NCBI GenBank assembly: GCA_020056045.1
Contig: JAGVIM010000235.1
Span: forward strand, 1 to 5,647
Source of the DNA: Nanobdellota archaeon
GTDB lineage: Archaea > Nanobdellota > Nanobdellia > Pacearchaeales > GW2011-AR1
Length of the DNA stretch: 5,647 nucleotides
Reading direction: 5' to 3'
Of this stretch, positions 1 through 5,601 are shown one piece after another. Made by a program: the position numbers and the translations under genes. How positions within the stretch are numbered: position 1 is the first letter of the stretch; each line of letters starts with the position of its first letter. The notes under the pieces were generated by a model. That model worked only from the letters and a program-made list of their open reading frames with translations, did not search any database and had not been told where the DNA came from.

Positions 1-6
1 GGTTGG

Positions 7-13
7 AAAGGAG
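7..13 (+). promoter_or_regulatory. Shine-Dalgarno site for the 67-residue protein gene
   Basis: The sequence AAAGGAG ends 8 nt before the ATG at 22, a normal distance for pairing with the 16S rRNA tail. It decides the start: the reading frame is open leftward to the window edge (it would read GWKGAKK before the Met), so the start could otherwise lie outside the window. It is the only convincing Shine-Dalgarno site in the window. The other genes lack one at the usual spacing. Confidence 0.6.
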
Positions 14-21
14 CTAAAAAA

Positions 22-225
22 ATGGTAGAATACTTGTATGAACAAGAAGAAACACTAAGTAAAGGCTATGATAGAGAAATGACAAAAGAAGAATATGAAG
101 CATTTGAAAAAGCAAAAGAAGAAAAAGATATTGACCTATTTATTGATTATTTTATAGACTCATTAAAAGAAGAGAAGGAAAAGGAAGAGAAAAAAGAGGA
201 TAAAGAGGATAAAGAAAATAAGTAA
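22..225 (+). CDS. Small Lys/Glu-rich protein of unknown function
   Basis: I do not recognise this 67-residue protein. It is very polar and probably cytoplasmic: there is no signal peptide or membrane segment. Residues 1-48 look like a small folded, mostly helical unit, with aromatic and aliphatic residues spaced along it (YLYEQ near the start, a DIDLFIDYFIDSL stretch at about 36-48). Residues 49-67 are almost only Lys, Glu and Asp, a charged disordered or single-helix tail. The start at 22 is chosen because AAAGGAG lies 8 nt upstream, although the frame is open to the left edge. The stop is 4 nt before the hemerythrin-like gene, so the two are probably co-transcribed and translationally coupled. 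A role alongside the hemerythrin is only a guess from position. It is probably a real gene because of its ribosome site and tight spacing, but its low-complexity tail makes homology searching unreliable. Confidence 0.65.
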   Translation: MVEYLYEQEETLSKGYDREMTKEEYEAFEKAKEEKDIDLFIDYFIDSLKEEKEKEEKKEDKEDKENK

Positions 226-229
226 AATA

Positions 230-661
230 ATGAAACATTTAGTTCAAAATTTAATGAAAGAAGAGCATAAAAAAATAGAAGATCTTCTAAAAGAATTAGA
301 ATCTAATTTAGAAAATATAAAAAACGCAAAAGATATTTTTAATAAATTCAAATGGACACTAGAAAAACATTTTTTCATTGAAGAAAAAGTTATTTTTCAA
401 ATCTATAACTCCTCTTTTGAAAAAGATATCGAAGATATAAACAAATTAATAAAAGAACATAAAGACATCCTATGGGAAATAAATCAAATAGAAGATAATT
501 TTAATAAAAGTATAAAACCGGAAATAAAAAATCTTAAGGCAGATTTAATGGCCCATGCTAGTTTTGAAGATCAATCATTTTATCCAAGATTAGATGAAGA
601 ATTAAGTGATGAAAACAAAAGATTAATACTTGAAAGATGTGATGAAACCATAAGGTGTTAA
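230..661 (+). CDS. Hemerythrin-like HHE domain protein
   Basis: This 143-residue protein is a single four-helix-bundle hemerythrin/HHE cation-binding domain, the usual length for the family. The candidate di-iron ligands are all present in order: His13 (EEHKKI, helix 1), His47 and Glu51 (HFFIE, HxxxE, helix 2), His77 (KEHKDI, helix 3) and His109 with Asp114 (HASFED, the HxxxxD spacing of hemerythrins, helix 4; Glu113 is adjacent). Such proteins bind O2 reversibly or act in oxygen or NO sensing, iron storage or oxidative-stress repair. The sequence does not tell which. There is no signal peptide or fused sensor domain, so it should be a free cytoplasmic protein. It starts 4 nt after the upstream small gene with no clear Shine-Dalgarno site, so coupled translation is likely. 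A start at the Met of residue 9 (254) would still keep all ligands but has no better ribosome site. The C-terminus ends in Arg-Cys. Confidence 0.9.
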   Translation: MKHLVQNLMKEEHKKIEDLLKELESNLENIKNAKDIFNKFKWTLEKHFFIEEKVIFQIYNSSFEKDIEDINKLIKEHKDILWEINQIEDNFNKSIKPEIKNLKADLMAHASFEDQSFYPRLDEELSDENKRLILERCDETIRC

Positions 662-685
662 AAAATAATATTGTTAGTAAAAAAA
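660..685 (-). terminator. Possible oligo-T terminators after the rhomboid gene
   Basis: Read on the - strand, the convergent spacer has a run of seven T (679-685) and a run of six T (660-665), lying about 75-100 nt past the rhomboid stop. Archaeal transcription often ends at such U-tracts without a hairpin. In this AT-rich DNA, T runs also arise by chance. The rest of the 97-bp spacer (662-758) shows no other recognisable element. Confidence 0.3.
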
Positions 686-758
686 TAAATTGTGTTATTT
701 TCTATAAATATTCTATTATCTACATATACTATAAAGTTTTTGATATTATTAATACTTT

Positions 759-1391
759 TCATCTCATCCATCTATCTTCCCAATCTTTTACATAACTATC
801 TGGAATTTTCATTCTTTCTGACATGTTTTTGCTTTTCACATATAAAACTCTAAAAACAAATCCTAAAATAATTCCAATTAAAACACCTGATAAATGGGCA
901 ATATAACCAACATCATTTCCTCCAAAACCAAATACTCCCATTATATCTCCAACAATCCATAAAATTGCAGCAACAAACATTGGAAGTAAAAGTCCAAATG
1001 CCCAAACCATCATCATGGGATTAATTATAGTTATACAGCCAATTATTCCATAAATAGCTCCAGAAGCTCCAAGCGAAGATGGATAAAAATTAACTCCAAC
1101 TATATTTCCAACAACACCACTCGCAAAAAATACAATCAAAAAATTTCTACTTCCAATTAATCTTTCAAGAATCAAACCAAATAAAAGCAGTGCAAATAAA
1201 TTATAAATAAGATGAACAACACTTCCATGAAGAAATATAGCAGTTATAAATCTCCACAATTCTCCTCTAAACACATTGCTGTTTAACAGCAATCCATCAG
1301 TAAAACCTGGAATAATTGATTGCAAAACATAAACAATTACACAAATAAATGAAAGCCATAAAAACCAAAATCCAAACTTCTTACTTGCCAT
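759..1391 (-). CDS. Rhomboid family intramembrane serine protease
   Basis: This 210-residue integral membrane protein has the six-helix core of the rhomboid family, which cleaves transmembrane substrates inside the lipid bilayer with a Ser-His dyad. The visible hallmarks are the L1-loop Trp46-Arg47 pair (GELWRFIT), His60 and Asn64 in helix 2 (HLIYN, the oxyanion-side HxxxN), catalytic Ser110 in GASGAIYG at the start of helix 4, and catalytic His166 in GYIAHLSG in helix 6. Approximate helices are 8-27, 52-75, 83-101, 107-123, 128-150 and 161-185. A charged tail (186-210) follows, presumably cytoplasmic. All catalytic residues are present, so it should be active. The gene lies 38 nt after a secreted cysteine-rich protein gene on the same strand, so it may be co-transcribed with it. 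However, a T-run and TATA-like stretch in the gap could give it its own leaderless promoter. There is no Shine-Dalgarno site before the ATG. Substrates are unknown; the adjacent surface proteins are candidates by position only. Confidence 0.93.
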   Translation of the reverse strand: MASKKFGFWFLWLSFICVIVYVLQSIIPGFTDGLLLNSNVFRGELWRFITAIFLHGSVVHLIYNLFALLLFGLILERLIGSRNFLIVFFASGVVGNIVGVNFYPSSLGASGAIYGIIGCITIINPMMMVWAFGLLLPMFVAAILWIVGDIMGVFGFGGNDVGYIAHLSGVLIGIILGFVFRVLYVKSKNMSERMKIPDSYVKDWEDRWMR

Positions 1392-1415
1392 AAAAATTCA
1401 AAGAAAAGAGACTTT

Positions 1416-1422
1416 AAAAAAA
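1416..1422 (-). terminator. T7 tract after the 714-residue gene; also TATA-like for rhomboid
   Basis: On the - strand a run of seven T starts 7 nt after the stop of the 714-residue gene and runs into TTTAAAG. The T tract suits an archaeal factor-independent terminator. The same stretch, centred about 24-27 nt before the rhomboid ATG at 1391, also suits a TATA box for a leaderless rhomboid transcript. Either reading would weaken a strict operon model for the two genes. The evidence is only base composition and spacing. Confidence 0.35.
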
Positions 1423-1429
1423 TATTGAA

Positions 1430-1547
1430 TTATTTCCCGCCAAACATTCTTTTAAACCAATTCATAATCTTATTAAGAAAACCTTCACTAATACATTTTC
1501 CAGAAACACAAACATTACTTGAGCATTCAAAATTATTATCACATTTA
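1430..1547 (-). repeat. C-terminal cassette repeat, copy 1
   Basis: These 118 bp match 3693-3810 at 117 positions; the single difference is T1452 versus C3715 on the + strand. They encode the stop codon and the last 38 residues of the 714-residue protein. The match starts exactly at the stop codon, since the base just past it already differs, and fades upstream of a KCDNNFEC motif. The one difference changes a Lys (here) to an Arg (copy 2). Confidence 0.95.
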
Positions 1548-3574
1548 TCATCACTTTTCTTTTGAGAACCCATTACTAAATTATCACTGCAATAAGTTCC
1601 ATTACTTCTAACACCCATTGGGAAACATTTACCTTCATACAAACATCCATATTTGCAATCTTCTGAATTTATTTCGCATTTATTCTTACATGTTCCATCA
1701 GGACATAATGTTTCTTTTCCTCCACAAGTTTTATTTGAACATATAACTATTTCTCCATTATTATCACATTTACATCCAACAGGACAAGAAAATGTTTCTT
1801 TAACAACTAAAAAAGTTCCTGTTCTTGAAGCATAATCATAACCTGGAAAATATATTGTAAAATCTCCAACCTGCTTTTTCTCCCCTACATCTAAATTAAT
1901 TATATTATTTTTTCCTAATTCTCCATTAACTATAGTTTCCACTTCTAAAAGTGCTTTTGGTCCTGCACCAATACATTTCAATACTGAAACACTACCTTCT
2001 CCACCCCCACCACCACTAGAAGATACACTGCTACTGCTTCCTCCACCACTACCTCCTGAAGAACTGCCAGATGATGTAGTAGTTGAACCTCCTCCACTAC
2101 CAGATGAAGTTATAGTTGTTGTAGCCTCTAAGATTGCATTTCCAGTCACTATTGCTACATTTGCTCTAATTGCTTGCGATTCACTAACACCCATTTCAGT
2201 TTCTTTGCATTTGTAAGCTATTAAATCTTTAAAAGTTATTTTCAAAACATCATTATTATTTTCCCTAATTTTAGCAGGTTGATAAACTTGAAGCTTAAAT
2301 TTTTCATTTAAATTAGTAAATATTGGTTCTGTAATTTTACAATCCTGTGGACAGGATACATAACAACTTGGTTTAGGTATTTTACATTCTTCACCCTTTG
2401 CACATGCAATCATTGGAGCAACACATATCTCTCCCTCTCCAGATTCACAAACACCATTACCACAAACAGGTTTTATTATAATGGGTGGGCAAGTTGGGCA
2501 GATGCACTGTCCATTATAAATTTTACATTCATAAACTGTTCCATCATCGCACTTAGTTGGCTGGCAAGTTCCAATATTTTTACAATCAAATTTTGCATAT
2601 TCATCATTTCCATCAATAAAAGTGTATGCATAACCACCACAAGTTGATTTCCAGGTTATCTTTTCTCCTTTATATCCTAAAATATCTGCAACACAACTCT
2701 CTTTTCCAGAACATCCAGCTCTTGAATTTTGTTCAGCAGTATAACATTTTTGCTCTTGATTTGAACCATCAAATATGCATTTTACCTGTTCTTTAATTTC
2801 TTTATTATCTATGATACATTTTCCTTCAACACATTTGTACCCAGGACAAGGTGCTTTTATGCACATAATCTGTGGACAATCAGAATCTTGTTTGCATTGT
2901 TCATTACTAATTTTTATACAAGCCCCATCTTTGCATCCGTTTTCACAAGACCAAGTACCAGTACCTGCTTTAATTCCATTAGCACTATCCATTCCCCCTT
3001 CACATAATCTCTCAAAAAGAAAACACACATTTCCACTACAATCAGATACCGGAACATAATCTACAATATTTGTAGATTTTTGATTCCAAAGAACACAATG
3101 ATCAGGAATTATTTTATTAACAGAACCAGTTTCAGTAGTTTCACCTTTTTGATAAACATTATTTCCACCATCAGAATCAGTACAAGTGGGGCTACATTCA
3201 TAAGTACTAGTTGCTAATGTTGATATTCTCCAGATAATCTTAACATTTTGAGTACCCTTTTCATTTGAACAAACATAATTTTTAATTTTATTTCCATCAG
3301 TAATTGTTACCATATTACTACACTCTTCTAAAGAAACCATATTTTTTCCAGTTAATACACCTAGATTTAATTCATGACCACTAGTTATTATCATGCAATA
3401 ATCTAAATCAGAACTATTACTAGTAGCATTATTAGTTTCAGCAGTAACAAATCCCATCAAACTAAAAAGTAAAATAATAAATGAAATACTAAATATTATT
3501 TTTTTCATGTTGAAATGATTTATACTCTGTGTGTATTTTAACAGACTAAAAATTTTATTATAAATTTTTTTCAT
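1430..3574 (-). CDS. Secreted cysteine-rich multi-module protein, 714 residues
   Basis: This is probably an exported or cell-surface protein. An N-terminal hydrophobic segment (about 25-44) after MKK ends at VTA, a likely signal peptidase site before Glu46. The protein has about 56 cysteines by my count, an even number, which suggests extensive disulfides. Modules in order are: a DSDGG...NGCKDGACI module (131-220); a CPQIMCIKAPCPGYKC small cysteine knot-like piece (227-253); a six-cysteine module (261-331) shared with the neighbour; a CGNGVCESGE motif region (370-412); a beta-rich domain (about 419-594) split by a Ser/Gly/Thr linker (484-528); and a C-terminal cysteine module (597-694) with an amphipathic tail (695-714, FLNKIMNWFKRMFGGK). 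There are N-glycosylation sequons at 49, 53, 614 and 658. The start at 3574 is chosen because a TATA-like box sits about 26 nt upstream, as for a leaderless mRNA; Met23 (3508) would give a more typical signal peptide. I recognise no enzyme motif; adhesion or surface-coat roles are speculation. Confidence 0.88.
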   Translation of the reverse strand: MKKIYNKIFSLLKYTQSINHFNMKKIIFSISFIILLFSLMGFVTAETNNATSNSSDLDYCMIITSGHELNLGVLTGKNMVSLEECSNMVTITDGNKIKNYVCSNEKGTQNVKIIWRISTLATSTYECSPTCTDSDGGNNVYQKGETTETGSVNKIIPDHCVLWNQKSTNIVDYVPVSDCSGNVCFLFERLCEGGMDSANGIKAGTGTWSCENGCKDGACIKISNEQCKQDSDCPQIMCIKAPCPGYKCVEGKCIIDNKEIKEQVKCIFDGSNQEQKCYTAEQNSRAGCSGKESCVADILGYKGEKITWKSTCGGYAYTFIDGNDEYAKFDCKNIGTCQPTKCDDGTVYECKIYNGQCICPTCPPIIIKPVCGNGVCESGEGEICVAPMIACAKGEECKIPKPSCYVSCPQDCKITEPIFTNLNEKFKLQVYQPAKIRENNNDVLKITFKDLIAYKCKETEMGVSESQAIRANVAIVTGNAILEATTTITSSGSGGGSTTTSSGSSSGGSGGGSSSSVSSSGGGGGEGSVSVLKCIGAGPKALLEVETIVNGELGKNNIINLDVGEKKQVGDFTIYFPGYDYASRTGTFLVVKETFSCPVGCKCDNNGEIVICSNKTCGGKETLCPDGTCKNKCEINSEDCKYGCLYEGKCFPMGVRSNGTYCSDNLVMGSQKKSDDKCDNNFECSSNVCVSGKCISEGFLNKIMNWFKRMFGGK
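1991..2107 (-). other. Ser/Gly low-complexity linker coding segment
   Basis: This stretch encodes residues about 490-528 of the 714-residue protein, almost only Ser and Gly with some Thr and one Val (for example SGSGGGSTTTSSGSSSGG), ending in five Gly and a Glu. It should be flexible, and its Ser/Thr could carry O-linked sugars. It sits between two halves of what looks like one beta-sandwich domain, instead of between domains. It is locally richer in G+C than its surroundings and could change length by replication slippage. Confidence 0.85.
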
Positions 3575-3595
3575 ATTTTTTCTAACTTACTCCTC

Positions 3596-3605
3596 TTTTT
3601 AAATA
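3596..3605 (-). promoter_or_regulatory. TATA-like box upstream of the 714-residue gene
   Basis: On the - strand this reads TATTTAAAAA, with its TTTAAA core centred about 26 nt before the ATG at 3574. That distance would put the transcription start at or next to the start codon and so predicts a leaderless mRNA. A GAGGAG at 3590-3595 is 15 nt from the ATG, too far for a normal ribosome site. A second, weaker box (TAAAATAC, 3533-3540) could similarly serve the alternative start at 3508. Confidence 0.45.
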
Positions 3606-3612
3606 CCATCAA

Positions 3613-3634
3613 GACTTCAATAATATTTGAAGTC
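3613..3634. repeat. Perfect inverted repeat, 8-bp arms
   Basis: GACTTCAA (3613-3620), a 6-nt spacer TAATAT, then TTGAAGTC (3627-3634) form a perfect inverted repeat. It lies in the 118-bp spacer between the two secreted protein genes, 7 nt upstream of the TATA-like box of the downstream gene. This position suits an activator or repressor operator. As RNA it could form a hairpin after the upstream gene, but no T-run follows it on the - strand, so a terminator role is less likely. Confidence 0.6.
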
Positions 3635-3692
3635 ATCACAAAAATTATTATAATCCATACTTTAAATATCTTTTGAAATTAAAATAATTATT

Positions 3693-3810
3693 TTATTTCC
3701 CGCCAAACATTCTTCTAAACCAATTCATAATCTTATTAAGAAAACCTTCACTAATACATTTTCCAGAAACACAAACATTACTTGAGCATTCAAAATTATT
3801 ATCACATTTA
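3693..3810 (-). repeat. C-terminal cassette repeat, copy 2
   Basis: This is the partner of 1430-1547, 117 of 118 bases identical in the same orientation, 2263 bp away. It encodes the stop codon and last 38 residues of the 624-residue protein. Two direct copies this alike flank the whole 714-residue gene on its upstream side, so recombination between them could delete that gene or fuse the two. Confidence 0.95.
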
Positions 3811-5567
3811 GTATCACCCTTTAATTGCTTTTCAAAACTTCCCTTATCAGTACAATATTCACCTGATTTTCTATAACCAAATGGATAACATTTTTTATCA
3901 AAAGGGCAAGAATCTTTACAAACTAAAGTTTCTTTAGGAATAATTTCTTCTCCTTCTTTACAAGAATAATAACATTTGTCATATTGTATATTCCAACCAC
4001 CAATACAAGAGGGTATAATTACATTATTTTCCTTTGCCCATTTAAAACAGCAATCATTAATATTATCTAAAGTACATTTTGAAACAGGGATACTCTCATC
4101 ATTATAACAATCTTGATGTACAGAAAAACTATTTACCCCGCATTTACTATTATCTTTGTAACAATGTCCATCACATGCTTTTTTTGCATATTCTTGCCAT
4201 ATTTCTGATGACTTACATGAACTTTCACTTCCTTGTTTTTCTTCAAAACCATCATAGCACTGCCAATAGGCATATCTAAAACCAGTATTCTTAATAACAG
4301 AAACATTTGATTCTCCACTACTACAATCAAATACAACATCTTCATTTTCACCATTTATTAAAATAGATGCATATCCTCCGCAAGTACTTTTCCAAGTTAC
4401 CTTTTCTTCTTTATATCCCTTAATATCAGCAATACAAGCATCAACTCCAGAACAACTTGCTCTTGAATTTTCTTCAGCAGTATAACATTTTTGTTCTTTA
4501 TCAGAATTTTTAAATACACATTTTACTTGTTCTTTAATTGAAAAATCACTGACTATTTTAACATCAACAAGAATAGAATTTGTATTTACTCCTCCAATTG
4601 TTTTTTCTCCAGCAGCACTAGTACCAATAAGATATTGTCCTGATTGTAAAAATATATTTCTATAATCTGGAATATTTATCTTAACAGTTGTTTCTTTATC
4701 AACCAAAACATCTTTCATAATAATCACACTATCTTTAGAAGGAGCATTAAGATAAATATTTATTTTTCCAATTCCTCCGCTAATCTTTAAATAAATAATA
4801 TCAATTTCACCATATTCTTTCTTATCACTAAAAATATTATATCCAGCATAACAAGTCATTATAGGACAATTTTTTTCATCTCTCTGTCCTGTATCTCTTG
4901 CAGAAATACCACTAAGACATATTGGAGAGCCACATGATTGACTACCTGATATGCAAGCACCATCTTTACATCCATTGGAACAATCTAAATAAGAAGTTTG
5001 TATAAATCCATTTTCATCACAATAATTTTCTACAATTTGTTTATCAGAAATGCATGCATCTGCTCCACCAGTTCTTATTCTTAAATCTCTTGAAGGATCA
5101 CTTGCAGATGAATAACTTCTAAACCCAAAAGTATGTGCATATTTAAAAATATTTTTTCCACCATCTGGATCAGAACATAATTTTTTAATTACGTCTTTAC
5201 TATAACCACTCTTACAAGAATTAGTCTCTTGATCCCAATAATTATTTGCATTGTTTAAGCAAGTATCCATATCAACAACTTGTTTAATACAAGCTCCATC
5301 TTGACATCCATTTGGACATTTGTAAACTTCTTCTACAGGTTCACCATCAGATCTACAATAAAATTCATTTAAATCACTAAGATCATTACTAGGGTTATTA
5401 TCAAATGAACCACATCTATCTGTTCGAGTCCAATTACCATAAGTAACAATACCTTTAACGTTGTAATTTTGTCCTCCATCAGTATCAGTACAAAGATTAG
5501 TTACATTTCCTTCACCCAACACAAGCCCAACCATCCCAATTAAAATTATTCCAAAAATAAAAAACAT
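3693..5567 (-). CDS. Secreted cysteine-rich multi-module protein, paralogue (5' end uncertain)
   Basis: At least 624 residues, probably exported or surface-bound, with about 44 cysteines by my count. Modules in order are: a hydrophobic signal segment (1-18); two DGG...NGC(Q/K)DGACI modules (26-94 and 131-206) around a YWDQETNSC piece; a cysteine-free beta-rich region (about 240-339) resembling Ig- or macroglobulin-like domains; a six-cysteine module (345-415), about two-thirds identical to the neighbour's with the same spacing; a YAYWQCYDG...KCGVNSFSV region (427-487); a CCFKWAKENN...CIGGWN piece (498-536); and a C-terminal cysteine module (550-604) with the shared tail (605-624). Sequons occur at 21, 45 and 421. 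The start at 5567 is the only Met available, but it gives a signal peptide with no positive n-region, and the frame stays open to the right edge with Lys/Arg residues just upstream. The true start is therefore probably outside the window, making this gene partial. I recognise no catalytic motif. Confidence 0.86.
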   Translation of the reverse strand: MFFIFGIILIGMVGLVLGEGNVTNLCTDTDGGQNYNVKGIVTYGNWTRTDRCGSFDNNPSNDLSDLNEFYCRSDGEPVEEVYKCPNGCQDGACIKQVVDMDTCLNNANNYWDQETNSCKSGYSKDVIKKLCSDPDGGKNIFKYAHTFGFRSYSSASDPSRDLRIRTGGADACISDKQIVENYCDENGFIQTSYLDCSNGCKDGACISGSQSCGSPICLSGISARDTGQRDEKNCPIMTCYAGYNIFSDKKEYGEIDIIYLKISGGIGKINIYLNAPSKDSVIIMKDVLVDKETTVKINIPDYRNIFLQSGQYLIGTSAAGEKTIGGVNTNSILVDVKIVSDFSIKEQVKCVFKNSDKEQKCYTAEENSRASCSGVDACIADIKGYKEEKVTWKSTCGGYASILINGENEDVVFDCSSGESNVSVIKNTGFRYAYWQCYDGFEEKQGSESSCKSSEIWQEYAKKACDGHCYKDNSKCGVNSFSVHQDCYNDESIPVSKCTLDNINDCCFKWAKENNVIIPSCIGGWNIQYDKCYYSCKEGEEIIPKETLVCKDSCPFDKKCYPFGYRKSGEYCTDKGSFEKQLKGDTKCDNNFECSSNVCVSGKCISEGFLNKIMNWFRRMFGGK

Positions 5568-5587
5568 AACTAAAAGTAAATTACTTT

Positions 5588-5601
5588 TTGCAAATTTGCA
5601 A
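5588..5601. repeat. 14-bp perfect palindrome
   Basis: TTGCAAATTTGCAA is its own reverse complement. It lies 21-34 nt before the ATG at 5567. If that ATG is the real start, this could be an operator over the promoter. If the gene begins beyond the window, the palindrome is simply coding sequence. Its function is undecided. Confidence 0.3.

Noticed and set aside
1430..1489. C-terminal tail as a classical sortase, archaeosortase (PGF/PEF-CTERM) or GlyGly-CTERM signal
   Set aside because: Those signals need a transmembrane helix followed by basic residues. The tail has only a short amphipathic stretch and ends in Gly-Gly-Lys.
1653..1835. Open frame of 60 codons on the + strand
   Set aside because: It lies antisense within the 714-residue gene, has no ribosome site, and its His/Pro/Ser-rich translation is what complementing cysteine- and Gly-rich codons gives.
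1991..2107. Tandem repeat or CRISPR-like array suggested by recurring short words
   Set aside because: The recurrence comes from Ser/Gly/Thr codons in a low-complexity linker; there is no fixed repeat unit or spacer length.
2775..3059. Open frame of 94 codons on the + strand
   Set aside because: Antisense shadow of the same cysteine-rich gene, with no start signals and no recognisable domain.
3613..3634. Inverted repeat as an intrinsic terminator of the 624-residue gene
   Set aside because: The stem is AT-rich and no T-run follows on the - strand; the position next to a TATA-like box fits an operator better.
4079..4354. Overlapping open frames on both strands (4079-4279 +, 4133-4354 -)
   Set aside because: Both fall inside the well-supported 624-residue gene in other frames, and neither has a start signal or plausible protein composition.
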